Assembly (NCBI GenBank): GCA_963555835.3
Contig: CAUVWZ020000002.1
Location: forward strand, 124,001 to 188,000
Reading direction: 5' to 3'
From: JAPUME01 sp027294185
Lineage (GTDB): Bacteria > Acidobacteriota > Terriglobia > UBA7540 > JAPUME01
DNA length: 64,000 bases
Shown here: positions 1 to 8,609 of the stretch, piece after piece
How positions within the stretch are numbered: position 1 is the first letter of the stretch
How the letters are laid out: each line of letters begins with the position of its first letter
The notes under the pieces: generated by a model
Seen by the model: only the letters and a program-made list of their open reading frames with translations
Told to the model about the DNA's origin: nothing
Database searches by the model: none
Translations under genes and position numbers: made by a program

Positions 1-468
1 GCCGGTGGCCTGGTAGGCGGCATGGCAATCTCCGTCTTCTCGCTCATTCTCCTACCGCACCTTCCGGCAGAATTCGTTGCTGCAGCGAGGAAGCTCTCTC
101 TCCCACTGCTACCACGTCTGCTCTATGGAGGTATCTCGGAAGAGATCTTGATGCGGTGGGGCTTGATGACGTTTCTCGTATGGCTCCCCTACCGCACGAT
201 ACAGAAACGGGAAGGCAAAGTGAGGGCTGGGTACTATGTCGCAGCCATTGCGATCTCGGCAATCGTATTTGGCCTCGGCCATCTCCCTCTAGCACGGGTC
301 TTGTCTCCAACTCTCACGGCGCCCGTCGTTGCATACGTGATCATCGGGAATGCTCTGTTCGGCCTCGTCGCTGGCTATTTGTACTGGCGCCGTGGTCTTG
401 AATCAGCGATGATTGCTCATATGATGGTTCATGTTGTCATGATTACCGCAGAACGGTTGACGTCTTGA
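1..468 (+). CDS. CPBP-family intramembrane metalloprotease (5' partial)
   Basis: Hydrophobic protein whose frame is open to the left edge, so the N-terminus is missing. It carries the signatures of the CPBP (CAAX protease/bacteriocin-processing, Abi) family: EEILMRW (EExxxR type), then FGLGHLP with the second-motif His, then a late HMMVHV segment. Family members are multipass membrane proteases that cut near the membrane, and some act in bacteriocin self-immunity. The substrate cannot be inferred here. The downstream neighbour is only a kinase-gene relic, so there is no operon context. Confidence 0.8.
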   Translation, partial: AGGLVGGMAISVFSLILLPHLPAEFVAAARKLSLPLLPRLLYGGISEEILMRWGLMTFLVWLPYRTIQKREGKVRAGYYVAAIAISAIVFGLGHLPLARVLSPTLTAPVVAYVIIGNALFGLVAGYLYWRRGLESAMIAHMMVHVVMITAERLTS

Positions 469-480
469 CCATGCACCTAA

Positions 481-690
481 GTGCGGCATAACAAGCCGAT
501 GAACGCTTTTGGCCTGACCTTCATTTATACAGCCTTGGGGGAAAAGGATGAGGCATTCCGATGGTTAGAGGCGGCTTGCAGCTACCGCCTTCCCCATATC
601 CCTTATTGGCTTAGGGGCACTCCCGCCGAGCCGTTGCGGGACGACCCCCGCTTCCAGGACCTCCTGCGGCGGATGAACTTCCCGGAGTAG
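481..690 (+). pseudogene. C-terminal relic of a Ser/Thr kinase-TPR gene
   Basis: The 69 codons read like the last TPR repeat and tail of acidobacterial serine/threonine kinase-TPR proteins: a YTALGEKDEAFRWLEAA TPR helix pair, then LRDDPRFQDLLRRMNFPE and a stop. No kinase domain or promoter is present upstream; the preceding gene ends 12 bp before. It is the longest tail relic in the window and shows where the shorter 49-nt repeats come from. The family assignment rests on recalled family sequence. Confidence 0.7.
642..690 (+). repeat. 49-nt kinase-tail repeat, copy 1
   Basis: Reference copy, starting cgacccccgcttccaggacc and ending at TAG. Here it is still attached to upstream TPR coding sequence. 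Others of the same length lie at 979, 4752, 6701, 7791, 13284, 21960 and (minus strand) 57952. Confidence 0.9.
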
Positions 691-805
691 GCCCCTGCAA
701 CTATTGTTCAACCCCCGCCTTCCTGCTAGCATTCCACTACATCCTTTCCCCTCATTCTCTGAAGGCCCACAGGATGGAAATTCACTCGAGCGGAGGAACT
801 GGACA

Positions 806-961
806 ATGGCAGCCAAGTCAGAAGCAACGAGAGCAGGGATAGGTTTCGGATCTGCACTCGCCATCGCGATGTCGTGGAGCCTACACAAGTCGATCTTCTG
901 GGCAATCGTGCACGGCATCTCCTCCTGGTTCTACGTGATCTACTACGCTATCACGCGCTAA
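806..961 (+). CDS. Small membrane protein (51 aa)
   Basis: Start chosen at 806 because GGAGG at 793-797 gives good spacing. The 51-residue product has a short charged N-terminus, a glycine-rich hydrophobic stretch (IGFGSALAIAMSW) and an aromatic second segment (HGISSWFYVIYYAI), consistent with two membrane-embedded helices. It resembles small conserved bacterial proteins ending in WFYVIYYA, with no known function. A kinase-tail repeat begins 18 bp after the stop. Confidence 0.7.
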   Translation: MAAKSEATRAGIGFGSALAIAMSWSLHKSIFWAIVHGISSWFYVIYYAITR

Positions 962-978
962 GGAAATGTCCTTCGCTC

Positions 979-1027
979 CGACCCCCGCTACCAGGACCTC
1001 CTGCGGCGGATGAACTTTCCGCCGTGA
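979..1027 (+). repeat. 49-nt kinase-tail repeat, copy 2
   Basis: Same length and phase as copy 1, ending in TGA instead of TAG. No other kinase sequence is attached. It lies directly after the small membrane gene. Confidence 0.9.
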
Positions 1028-1050
1028 GCCGCCGCCAAAGCGATCTGACC

Positions 1051-1079
1051 TGGAAACAAGAGGGCGACTGGCGTATGAT
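1051..1079 (+). promoter_or_regulatory. Dispersed promoter repeat, copy A
   Basis: TGGAAA, a 17-bp spacer, then TATGAT. The stretch from the spacer into the transcribed leader (about 1062-1101) is nearly identical to 11350-11389, and a decayed version lies at 22083. It points at the HAD-menorin gene starting at 1179. Confidence 0.6.
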
Positions 1080-1178
1080 TGTGCGCAAAGGTAAAGTTGA
1101 AAACGAAAATCGCTATTACGATAGCCCTTCCTCGAGGATAAGACTTGTAGGATCTTCTTGGCGGTTTCGAGGTATCAC

Positions 1179-2653
1179 ATGGAAACAGGGAACTGGATGG
1201 GGGCGCTCGCGAACCAGTTTGACCGGGCGCGGCAGAAATACCCCGAGGAGCCTTTGATGATCGTTTTCGACATCGACGGCACAATCCTCGATATGCGGTA
1301 TATGGTCCGCCATGTTCTTCTCGCTTACGACCGGGCGCATGGCAGTTCGTATTTTCATGGATTGAGCGTTGAGGATATCCGAGTTCACGAGAACCAATTG
1401 GACCGCTTCCTGGAAGAATGGTCTTTGCCGGAGCCGAAGAAAAAGGGTGTCCTCCAGTGGTATCTGGATCAACGATGGAATCGGGAATGCATTTTGGCCT
1501 CGCACCAGCCGTACCGCGGCGTGATGGACGTCATCCGCTGGTTTCAGATCCAGCCGGGGACGCATGTAGGTCTAAACACGGGCCGGCCGGAATCGATTCG
1601 AGAGCCCACACTCCGATCGCTCAATGCCCTGGGGGAAGGGTATCGTGTCCGGTTTGAGTCGGAATTGCTCTACATGAATCCGCATGAGTGGGATGAAGGT
1701 GTGCGGGCCGCCAAGGCTGCCGGGGTGCTCTATTTCCAGCAGAAGGGATGCCGAGTCTTTGCTGTGGTGGACAACGAACCGGAGAATATCAAAGCCATGG
1801 CAGAGGCGGATCGCAACGGCGAGATCCTGTTCCTGCACGCCAGTACCTTGTTCGAGACCAAACGCTCGCGCACACCCCGCACGGTGCGCGGCAAGTCCTA
1901 TGACATCACGAGTCTGGTGTCGGAAAAAGACTTGCCCGGTCGCATCCAATTTGCCTGGCATGGTGTGAATGATCGGGCCAATCTGCGGCAGTTTCTCGCT
2001 TCCCCGATTCACTGGGGCGAATGTGACATTCGCGTGGATCCGATCGACCGCCTTGTGCTCCGCCACGACTCGTTTGAACACCGACTCCCTGGTCGGAAGC
2101 CGAAGAAGTCTTCACGGCCGAGGAGTGCCTGCGGGAGTTGAAGCGGCTCGACAAAGCCGTCAAACTCGATCTCAAAGAAGGAATAACCATCCCTCGAGTC
2201 CTCGCACTGATCGAGCAGATCGGATTCGAGGACACACAACTCTGGTTCAACGGGAACATCGAATTCCTTCAAAAAGACGGTTTTCGGGAATTGGCCGCTC
2301 GGCACCCGCGGGCCATCCTGCAGTGTCCTGCGGATTCCCTGGTACCGCTGATTCTCAGTATGCAACGAACCGCTGAGGAGATTCTCCGCACGCTGACCGA
2401 ATGGGGAATCAATAGGCTTTCGGTCAGTTGGAAGACGCAGAAAATGCGCCAAATCGTTGCTTGGCTGGAGGAGCAGGGTTACGAAGTGAACATCTATGAC
2501 GTGCCGAACCTGGAGGCTTTTCTCCAAGCTGCCTTGATCACGCCCCGCTCGTTGACTTCCGATTTCAACTTTCCCAAGTGGTTTTATTTCGGCCATGGTT
2601 CCGGGCAAAGACGTGATTATTTCCGTTACAAACTGGAAGGGACGCCGCCCTAA
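1179..2653 (+). pseudogene. HAD-like phosphatase fused to menorin/FAM151-like domain, frameshifted
   Basis: ATG at 1179 is preferred over TTG at 1158; a weak cgagg lies upstream. The first part (to 2141 in its frame) has the HAD motif IVFDIDGTILD near residues 28-38 with both nucleophile-site aspartates, and later VVDNEPEN. The second part looks like the menorin/FAM151 branch of the glycerophosphodiesterase-like barrels: WHGVNDRANL, ECDIRVDPIDRLVLRHD, then VKLDLKEG in the other frame. The frame changes between about 2078 and 2090; a single-base indel would restore a continuous 491-residue protein ending at 2653. Either the gene is inactivated or the base is a sequence error. The enzyme fold is recognised; the substrate is unknown. 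Confidence 0.65.
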
Positions 2654-2678
2654 AACGCCGTCCCGGACGCTAGGAGGG

Positions 2679-3713
2679 ATGAACAGAATGAAATCTCTGA
2701 AGCAATCCGCAATTGCCACATTCTTGGCGACAGCGTTTTTGTTAGCCGTGTCGCCCACCGCCATGGCCCGGAACCGCCAAGTTCTGCACCGCACAGTCCA
2801 GGTTGACGGCCTGAACATCTTCTATCGTGAAGCTGGACCCAAGGACGCCCCGACCATCCTGCTCCTCCATGGCTTTCCCACGTCGTCGCACATGTTCCGA
2901 AACCTGATCCCTTCACTGGCAGACCAGTTTCACTTGGTGGCGCCGGATTACCCCGGCTACGGGAACAGCTCGATGCCCACTGTTGATGAGTTCGACTATA
3001 CCTTTGACAACCTCAGCCAAATCATAGAGAAGTTCACCGCAAAACTGGGTCTCGAACGCTACAGCCTATATCTGATGGACTATGGCGCGCCGATCGGCTT
3101 TCGTTTGGCGGCAAAATACCCAGCGCGCGTTGAGTCACTCATCATCCAAAACGGGAACGCCTACGTCGAAGGGATTGACAACAATTTCTGGGAACCGATC
3201 AAGGAATACTGGGAAGACCGAGCTGCTATAAACAAAGGTCTCGACAACGAGTTTTGGAAGAACGTCAAGGTTGCTTACAAGCAGCCGAACATGTCGAACG
3301 AGGACGCGCTCCGGTTTCTCGTGACGTTAGGTGCGACACAGTGGCAGTATACCAATGGCGTTCGCAACAAAGAGTTGATCAGCCCAGACAACTGGCACGT
3401 CACCCAGCGGCTGTTGGATCGGCCAGGAAACGAGGCGATTCAACTTCAACTGTTCTACGACTACGGCAGCAACCCTCCTCTCTATCCCAGCTGGCAGGAA
3501 TATTTTCGCCAACACCAACCGCCGACGTTGATCGTCTGGGGCGCGAAAGACGAAATCTTCCCGGCGGCAGGCGCACACCCGTACAAACGGGATCTAAAAA
3601 ATGTCGAGTTTCATTTGTTTGATACGGGGCACTTTGCTTTGGAAGAGGACGGGGACGTGATTGCTGATCTTATCCGTCGCTTCCTGACAACTCGGCTCCG
3701 GGACAACGACTAA
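2679..3713 (+). CDS. Exported alpha/beta hydrolase, epoxide hydrolase/dehalogenase type
   Basis: Start at 2679 is supported by AGGAGGG at 2672-2678 and by a signal peptide (KSLKQSAIATFLATAFLLAV, cleavage near AMA). The 344-aa product has the oxyanion motif LLHGFPTSS, an aspartate nucleophile D134 in LMDYGAP rather than serine, an acidic residue in WGAKDEIFPA, and catalytic H318 in DTGHFALEE. The Asp nucleophile places it with epoxide hydrolases and haloalkane dehalogenases. The signal peptide implies a periplasmic or extracellular location. It starts 26 bp after the previous gene. Confidence 0.85.
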   Translation: MNRMKSLKQSAIATFLATAFLLAVSPTAMARNRQVLHRTVQVDGLNIFYREAGPKDAPTILLLHGFPTSSHMFRNLIPSLADQFHLVAPDYPGYGNSSMPTVDEFDYTFDNLSQIIEKFTAKLGLERYSLYLMDYGAPIGFRLAAKYPARVESLIIQNGNAYVEGIDNNFWEPIKEYWEDRAAINKGLDNEFWKNVKVAYKQPNMSNEDALRFLVTLGATQWQYTNGVRNKELISPDNWHVTQRLLDRPGNEAIQLQLFYDYGSNPPLYPSWQEYFRQHQPPTLIVWGAKDEIFPAAGAHPYKRDLKNVEFHLFDTGHFALEEDGDVIADLIRRFLTTRLRDND

Positions 3714-3832
3714 CCCTGGTTTTGTTGTGGGCCTCCTCTGGAGGAACAGCGTGAGTGCTGTGGGCCGTAATGCGCGTTGCTTTACGATCCAAGCGAAAAC
3801 CACATTTACCCTTTATCAAAGGAGGCCCGGTC

Positions 3833-4552
3833 ATGGAACGCCCGATTAGTGAAATCGCCTTCACTGCCACGGTCAAGACAGCCCAGCAGAAACGCGGCTC
3901 ACGCGCCCCCTACGCCAGGATGGAACAGCGGGGCGATCAAGGGCCCTGGGGCGAAGTTGTGACGCCCGAACTCGCGGAATTCATCGACGAGCGAGACTCC
4001 CTTTATTTAGGCACCGCGAGCGCGGATGGTCAACCGTACATCCAGTACCGCGGCGGTCCTAAAGGTTTCCTCAAGGTGCTCGATGAACACACGCTTGGGT
4101 TGGCGGACTTTGCAGGGAACGCCCAATACATCTCACTTGGGAACCTGAGCGAAAACAACAAAGCGTTCATCTTCCTGATGGACTATGCGAACCGCCGTAG
4201 GATCAAAATCTGGGGAACCGCTGAATTCGTCGAAGATGACCCGGAACTGTTACAAAAAATTGTCGATGCCAATTACAAGGCGCGACCAGAGCGCGTCTTA
4301 CGCTTCCACGTGAAGGCATGGAGTCCCAACTGTCCCCAGCACATCAAGCAACGATTTACGGTCGATGAAATGGCACCGAAGATTAAAAAACTTCAGCAGT
4401 GTATTGCGGAGTTGCAGAAAACGAATACTTCCCTGAGAAAGCAACTTGGTGAGGCTGCGCGTGAGCTGGCCGTCAGAGAACCTAGCGCCCAACTCATAGC
4501 GTCACTACTGACTGAGACACCAACGGGAGAAAAAGGTTGTGGGATTGGCTGA
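3833..4552 (+). CDS. Pyridoxamine 5'-phosphate oxidase-family flavin-binding protein
   Basis: ATG 3833 follows a strong AAAGGAGG at 3818-3824. The 239-aa protein has the split-barrel flavin-binding pattern of the PNPOx-like family: FIDERDSLYLGTASADGQPYI, RGGPKGFLKVLDEHTLGL, then NRRRIKIWGTAEFVEDD. Residues about 185-220 (APKIKKLQQCIAELQKTNTS onward) form a likely coiled coil beyond the usual barrel. Members bind FMN or F420 and reduce or sense small molecules; the substrate is unknown. It follows the hydrolase by 119 bp on the same strand. Confidence 0.8.
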   Translation: MERPISEIAFTATVKTAQQKRGSRAPYARMEQRGDQGPWGEVVTPELAEFIDERDSLYLGTASADGQPYIQYRGGPKGFLKVLDEHTLGLADFAGNAQYISLGNLSENNKAFIFLMDYANRRRIKIWGTAEFVEDDPELLQKIVDANYKARPERVLRFHVKAWSPNCPQHIKQRFTVDEMAPKIKKLQQCIAELQKTNTSLRKQLGEAARELAVREPSAQLIASLLTETPTGEKGCGIG

Positions 4553-4751
4553 GCGAGGTACGTGAGTCATCTCATGGGTGAGGGTCAGCGAGTGGAAAGT
4601 GGGGGCCACAGGTGTCTCACCTTCCAACGGGAAACACAATGATCGCTATGGTGCTAAAGGGCGCCGGGTGGAAAGGTATTGGCTTCGGGGCGGGGCTGTT
4701 TAAGAGTAGACCCAGATAAATTTTCAGTATGCGTGTGGTAAAGCCGCATTC

Positions 4752-4800
4752 CGACTCCCACTTCCAGGACCTCCTGCGCCGCATGAACTTCCCGCTGTAG
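4752..4800 (+). repeat. 49-nt kinase-tail repeat, copy 3
   Basis: Ends in TAG. It is the only recognisable item in 4553-4817, a gene-free stretch after the PNPOx-like gene. Confidence 0.9.
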
Positions 4801-4817
4801 GCAACCTCGCCCCAGGT

Positions 4818-4841
4818 GTGCCAAAGGTAATCCTTTGGTAC
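4818..4841. repeat. 24-bp palindrome, copy 1
   Basis: Arms GTGCCAAAGG and CCTTTGGTAC around taat. Related palindromes occur at 25630-25653 and 31777-31800. Two of the three lie close to truncated serine-recombinase genes, so it may be a recombinase site. Confidence 0.5.
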
Positions 4842-4949
4842 AGGTGAAACGGAGAAAGGATGGCTTCGATTTTTCTATAACTTACCGACGTCCGTTTCGA
4901 GACCTTTTGGTACACCCACCAATCGCGGGGCTGCATGACAGGAAGGCGA

Positions 4950-5156
4950 TGCCGCACTGGCCTCCGGAACTCCCGGGCGAAGGGGAAAAGGCTGGACCGG
5001 CCTTGGGTGAGTGTAGACCGCGCCAGGATCGCCTCTCTAAGGGCTCAGGGGCTTGGATGGAAGAAGATTGCAGCCGAGGTAGGGTTGGGGGTAGGGACTG
5101 TCCTTCAAGCGGCAATTGCCTGCAGCAACAGCCCCCCGGCAGCTATTCGTCGATAA
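4950..5156 (+). pseudogene. C-terminal fragment of a serine recombinase (resolvase/invertase)
   Basis: The frame encodes LRNSRAKGKRLDRP followed by a helix-turn-helix (RIASLRAQGLGWKKIAAEVG, then LGVGTVLQAA), typical of the Hin-type DNA-binding tail of small serine recombinases. The catalytic N-terminal domain is absent, so the fragment cannot recombine DNA. It ends inside the oppositely oriented zinc-protein gene. A second fragment at 25388 starts at the same point of the protein, suggesting a shared breakpoint. Confidence 0.65.
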
Positions 5157-5325
5157 TGCGGATACCGTTACAGGTAGGACATTTTCCACTTCCCCCACAC
5201 ATCGGGCAATCCTCCTGTCCTTTCTTCCTTCCAGATCCGTGACAAGCCGAGCACATCCCAGTCTGTCCGTGACCCATAGACAATAAGGGGGGCACGTCGC
5301 AGTCCGGACAACATTTTTGGCTCAT
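5143..5325 (-). CDS. Small four-CxxC zinc protein (DnaJ zinc-finger-like, 60 aa)
   Basis: The 60 residues contain CCPDC, CSACHGSG, CPMCGGSG and CPTC, the spacing of a DnaJ-type cysteine-rich zinc domain with no J-domain. Two zinc ions could be bound. Such stand-alone proteins may assist folding or bind RNA or protein, but no role can be assigned. A relic of a second copy lies at 14911-14948. Confidence 0.6.
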   Translation of the reverse strand: MSQKCCPDCDVPPLLSMGHGQTGMCSACHGSGRKKGQEDCPMCGGSGKCPTCNGIRIIDE

Positions 5326-5492
5326 TGCTATTCTCTCATTTCTGAGGATTAGTCAATCCTCCGGGAATCCCTTCGATGGCTAGAACGGGCTATGAGTGCG
5401 TGGGATAGTGTGAGGTTCAAAAAACCCCCTGGATTGACCGCCTCTAACCCCTTTTATTTGAATGCACAATTTTACCCTTCTTCGGGTTCAGT

Positions 5493-5547
5493 AAACATAT
5501 GTTTTTCGACGGCCCGCGTTGACTTGCCCTCAGGTACCGACTAAGAT
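5493..5547 (+). promoter_or_regulatory. Kinase-gene promoter with palindromic operator
   Basis: A perfect 12-bp palindrome AAACATATGTTT (5493-5504) lies 14 bp upstream of TTGACT (5519-5524), then a 17-bp spacer and TAAGAT (5542-5547). The kinase ATG is at 5574. The same palindrome-14 bp-TTGACT layout recurs at 14685. A repressor or activator binding the palindrome is inferred. Confidence 0.65.
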
Positions 5548-5573
5548 AGCCGCATCGAAAAAGGTTCCTAGCC

Positions 5574-5794
5574 ATGATCGGTAAGACAATCTCCCGGTAT
5601 CGCATAGTCGAGAAGCTGGGTGGCGGCGGCATGGGTGTGGCTACAAGGCCGAAGATACCACGCTCGGTCGTAACGTGGCCCTGAAGTTCCTGCCTGAGCA
5701 ACTCTCCCAGGATAAGCAGGCGCTGAAGCGGTTCCAGAGAGAAGCGAGGGCTGCATTAGGCCACAACTTTCCCAACGGACGACACTATGTTTAA
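5574..5794 (+). pseudogene. N-terminal relic of a Ser/Thr protein kinase gene
   Basis: Begins MIGKTISRYRIVEKLGGGGMGV, the glycine-rich ATP loop of Pkn-type kinases. One base is then missing near 5640; in the next frame it continues with YKAEDTTLGRNVALKFLPE, including the VALK lysine, and QALKRFQREARAA, before stopping at 5794. Only about 65 of the 270 kinase residues remain. The DUF3891 gene starts inside the last codons, and a kinase tail follows that gene at 6701, so the middle of a kinase gene appears to have been replaced. Confidence 0.8.
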
Positions 5795-6695
5795 AACTCT
5801 GCGAGATAAAAAGATGTGGTTGGTCAGCCAGCCAGACCATGCTGAAGTCGCAGGGCTTCTCGCTGCCAATTGGGGGAACGACGAGTTTGCCCGTCCTGGA
5901 CACTTCGCCAACTCGGGTGATCCCGAGCGGTTGCGAGCCGAGACCGTGTTGGCCATTGCCCAGCACGACAACGGCTGGTGGGAATGGGAAGCTACTCCTG
6001 AACTTTCAGAGGTCGATGGGCTTCCGTTGGGTCTTACTGACGTGCTAAAGAACCAGCAGGACGCCATGAATCGGTGGCGACTCGGAATTCCTCGCTTCAG
6101 TCGAGACCATCCCTATGTGAGTCTGCTCATCAGTTTTCATGCGTATTGGCTCTATGCCCATGGATGTCAAACCGACCCGGACCCTGCTTTTGCTCATCCG
6201 CTGTTCTGGAAAGGTTCGTCAACGCACCTTATGGGGGAGGGAGTCGAGATTGCTCGTGGTTTTGTTGGCGAGATCAAAGAGATGCAGGACGCATTATTTA
6301 CACGGCTTCGGAAGGACCAAACTTGCTCGGCCTGGATCGATACGGAACATTTAAACCCGCATGCTCGGTTGCTCCAACTCTTGGATGGGCTGTCGCTGTC
6401 ACTCTCCTCAGCACTTCTCCCGCCTCGCATAGGCATAGCCAAGGGACTTGGAGGTGACGAGTTCGACCTGCTCGAAGTTCCTCGGCGGAGCTGGGAGGAT
6501 CGAGTGACGATTGAAGTGAAACCGGCAAGTGAACGGCGTATCGTTTGCAAACCGTACCCGTTTGGTGTTGACCCTTTACCGGTTGCTGTACCCGCTCGAA
6601 TTCTTGATTGGCCTGCCGAACCCTCAGGGCACTTCCAGTCCTGGTGGCACTCAGAGCGCAAACAACCGATCCGATTTGAGTACTGCTCGGGGTAG
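5787..6695 (+). CDS. DUF3891 family protein
   Basis: The 302-aa protein starts MFKTLRDKKMWLVSQPDHAEVAGLLAANWGN in the usual form of DUF3891 (quoted residues stop at 20 in any one motif: WLVSQPDHAEVAGLLAANWG). It has conserved AIAQHDNGWWEWE and FHAYWLYAHG blocks with several histidines that could bind metal. The function is unknown. No clear ribosome binding site precedes it, and the start overlaps the end of the kinase relic, so it is probably transcribed from the kinase promoter at 5519-5547. The kinase tail begins 6 bp after its stop. Confidence 0.75.
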   Translation: MFKTLRDKKMWLVSQPDHAEVAGLLAANWGNDEFARPGHFANSGDPERLRAETVLAIAQHDNGWWEWEATPELSEVDGLPLGLTDVLKNQQDAMNRWRLGIPRFSRDHPYVSLLISFHAYWLYAHGCQTDPDPAFAHPLFWKGSSTHLMGEGVEIARGFVGEIKEMQDALFTRLRKDQTCSAWIDTEHLNPHARLLQLLDGLSLSLSSALLPPRIGIAKGLGGDEFDLLEVPRRSWEDRVTIEVKPASERRIVCKPYPFGVDPLPVAVPARILDWPAEPSGHFQSWWHSERKQPIRFEYCSG

Positions 6696-6700
6696 GATGC

Positions 6701-6749
6701 CGACCCCCGCTTCCAGGACCTCCTGCGCAGGATGAACTTTCCGGAGTAA
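6701..6749 (+). repeat. 49-nt kinase-tail repeat, copy 4
   Basis: Ends in TAA. It begins six bases after the DUF3891 stop and forms the right flank of a kinase-bracketed gene. Confidence 0.9.
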
Positions 6750-6955
6750 GACCTTCGCGTCGACTTCCCCTCAGTAATTGACGTGACCAAGCAGGACTTT
6801 CCTAACACGACTCCCGAGCGCTGAATTGATTTCCCCAGATTTCCTAAAAGTCGTTGGCCAAATGTTGGCCACGATATTGGCCAAGCTCTTGCGTTGCAAG
6901 CGTGTAGTATTTTTCCGTGCTAACCTTCGACGGTTCTTGTTAGTATGGCCCAGCA

Positions 6956-7558
6956 ATGAAGGCTGAAGACTATTATAAAAATATAGAAGCTAAATGGAAA
7001 AATAAGTTCCCTTCAACGAAGAACATAGATGAGGTTTGGAACTTTTACAAAGAATGTGGATATGCCAATCCGCAAAAAACACTGAATGCAATACTTGAAA
7101 AAGTAAATTGGCACAGAAATCGAGTTCTCGATTTTGGGTGTGATTCAGGTTTTATGCTCGAGTTTATATGTGGACAGTATCCTGCTCTGTCTGGAGTAGG
7201 AATAGACATAAACAGCGGTGCCGTCGAGGAGGCCAAGAAAAACTTTCCTAATTTGGAGTTTAGAGTTTTTGATGGCTTAAATTTCCCCTTTGAAGATAAG
7301 AGCTTCGATTTGATTTTTGCAAGCGCAGTCATTAAGCACATTAGGTATGAGGATAGAGAGCGAATTTACAATGAAATCAAGAGAGTATCAGACAATGTCT
7401 TTTTCGTGGAGGCCGATTCAAAAACTAAGGAAGAGGTACCCCATGGGAGTTGGACATTCTACAACTCAAATTTTGAAAAAGAGTTCAGTGACCATTTCAA
7501 TCCTCTTAAAATTGTACACGAGGCCGGAGACTTATTAGGCCTCTACAGCTGCAATTAG
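6956..7558 (+). CDS. Class I SAM-dependent methyltransferase, AT-rich
   Basis: The 200-aa protein contains VLDFGCDSGFMLEF (SAM motif I), GVGIDINSGAVEEAKKNF (motif II acidic residue) and FDLIFASAVIKHI (motif IV region), the core of methyltransferase types 11/25. The substrate is unknown. The gene is clearly more AT-rich than its neighbours and uses many A/T-ending codons, so recent horizontal transfer is likely. No operon partner is present. Confidence 0.75.
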   Translation: MKAEDYYKNIEAKWKNKFPSTKNIDEVWNFYKECGYANPQKTLNAILEKVNWHRNRVLDFGCDSGFMLEFICGQYPALSGVGIDINSGAVEEAKKNFPNLEFRVFDGLNFPFEDKSFDLIFASAVIKHIRYEDRERIYNEIKRVSDNVFFVEADSKTKEEVPHGSWTFYNSNFEKEFSDHFNPLKIVHEAGDLLGLYSCN

Positions 7559-7790
7559 TTATTTCTGGGCTGACACCAAGGGTATGAGGTTTTTCGGAGG
7601 CTGATTCCACACTTCCCGGGATTTCTTTGTGCCTCTTGCGGCTAGGTTTCTTAATAAAGGTTTATGTCAAAGCGTAGTAGCAAGGTCTGCCCATCTTCAG
7701 CACATATGAAACTAATTAGGGCCGCTAGGAAAGCTACGGTTGGCCACCGGCTCACCTCTTGATTGACTCAGATTGCCCGCATAAACGCTC

Positions 7791-7839
7791 CGACCTCCGC
7801 TTCCAGGACCTCCTGCGGCGGATGGGATTTCCGGAGTAA
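7791..7839 (+). repeat. 49-nt kinase-tail repeat, copy 5
   Basis: Ends in TAA, with a local substitution (atgggattt for atgaacttt). It lies 232 bp after the methyltransferase gene. The stretch 7559-7790 holds no other recognisable feature. Confidence 0.9.
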
Positions 7840-7855
7840 ATTCACCAGCCCTCGC

Positions 7856-8059
7856 CCATGGTTGCGCCCGGCTCTTGATGAGAGCGAGGGCAAGACGGAA
7901 ATCCTTGATCGTCTGGTTACGGTTGAAGGGGAAATCATTTCGCTGCGGAAGCAAGTCCTAAGCGTACAAGAGGACAGCCTACGGCGGGACCAAAGCATGG
8001 CCGCCCTGAGCCTGAATGTTGACCGGATCAATTCTCGACTGGAAATCAATGACACGTAA
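7856..8059 (+). pseudogene. Fused ORF relic: phage gp10-like piece plus coiled coil
   Basis: One open frame without a credible start. It encodes PWLRPALDESEGK, matching the phage-like piece at 8745 and the C-terminal block of HK97 gp10-family proteins, followed by a heptad-rich segment (LVTVEGEIISLRKQVLSVQE) that predicts a coiled coil. The second half resembles tails of small coiled-coil proteins of unknown role. Likely a fusion of two decayed genes. Confidence 0.4.
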
Positions 8060-8084
8060 TCTCTTTGCGTTCTTCGCCGGATTT

Positions 8085-8609
8085 CTATTGGAAGGGCTCG
8101 ACGTAGAGCTTGAAATACTCCCATGAGAGCTCCTGAGCTCTGCCAAGTGAAGCAAGGCCGAGCTTGTTGTAAACAAGATCACGGAATTCCTCGGCATCTT
8201 TCGCACCTCGAGCAGCGGCGCTTGCCCAAGCGAAGGAGGTTACGTAGTCCACCGGAACGCCTTGCCCTTTGAAGTAGAGAAAACCAAGGCTGTGTTGGGC
8301 GTTATAGTTCCCCTGCTTAGCGGCCCTTAGCCACCACTTCCGCGCCTCGGCGTAGTCCTGCGGAACGCCTTGCCCTTTGAAGTAGAGAAAACCAAGGTTG
8401 CGTTGGGCTTCGGCATCTCCTTGTTTAGCACGGCGTATGAGGACTTCTGGCTCAATCTTCCGTAATACGAACCCGCGAGGCGGCGGTGGCAAAACTATTG
8501 TGCGAGAATTTGTAACGAGGTTGATTCCCGTTGCGACAAGGATGAGGACGAGGAAGAGGAAGAGTAAGAGTATATTTTTGTATCTGCGGTTTAGGTTCAG
8601 GGAGATCAT
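8085..8609 (-). CDS. Sel1-repeat protein with N-terminal membrane anchor
   Basis: The 174-aa protein has one N-terminal transmembrane helix (NILLLFLFLVLILVATGINL), a proline-rich linker, then two clear Sel1-like repeats: AKQGDAEAQRNLGFLYFKGQ and a near copy AKQGNYNAQHSLGFLYFKGQ. Sel1 repeats are helical protein-interaction modules, here displayed outside the inner membrane. The two repeat units are also nearly identical in DNA. The partner is unknown. It stands alone, opposite in strand to its neighbours. Confidence 0.8.
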   Translation of the reverse strand: MISLNLNRRYKNILLLFLFLVLILVATGINLVTNSRTIVLPPPPRGFVLRKIEPEVLIRRAKQGDAEAQRNLGFLYFKGQGVPQDYAEARKWWLRAAKQGNYNAQHSLGFLYFKGQGVPVDYVTSFAWASAAARGAKDAEEFRDLVYNKLGLASLGRAQELSWEYFKLYVEPFQ

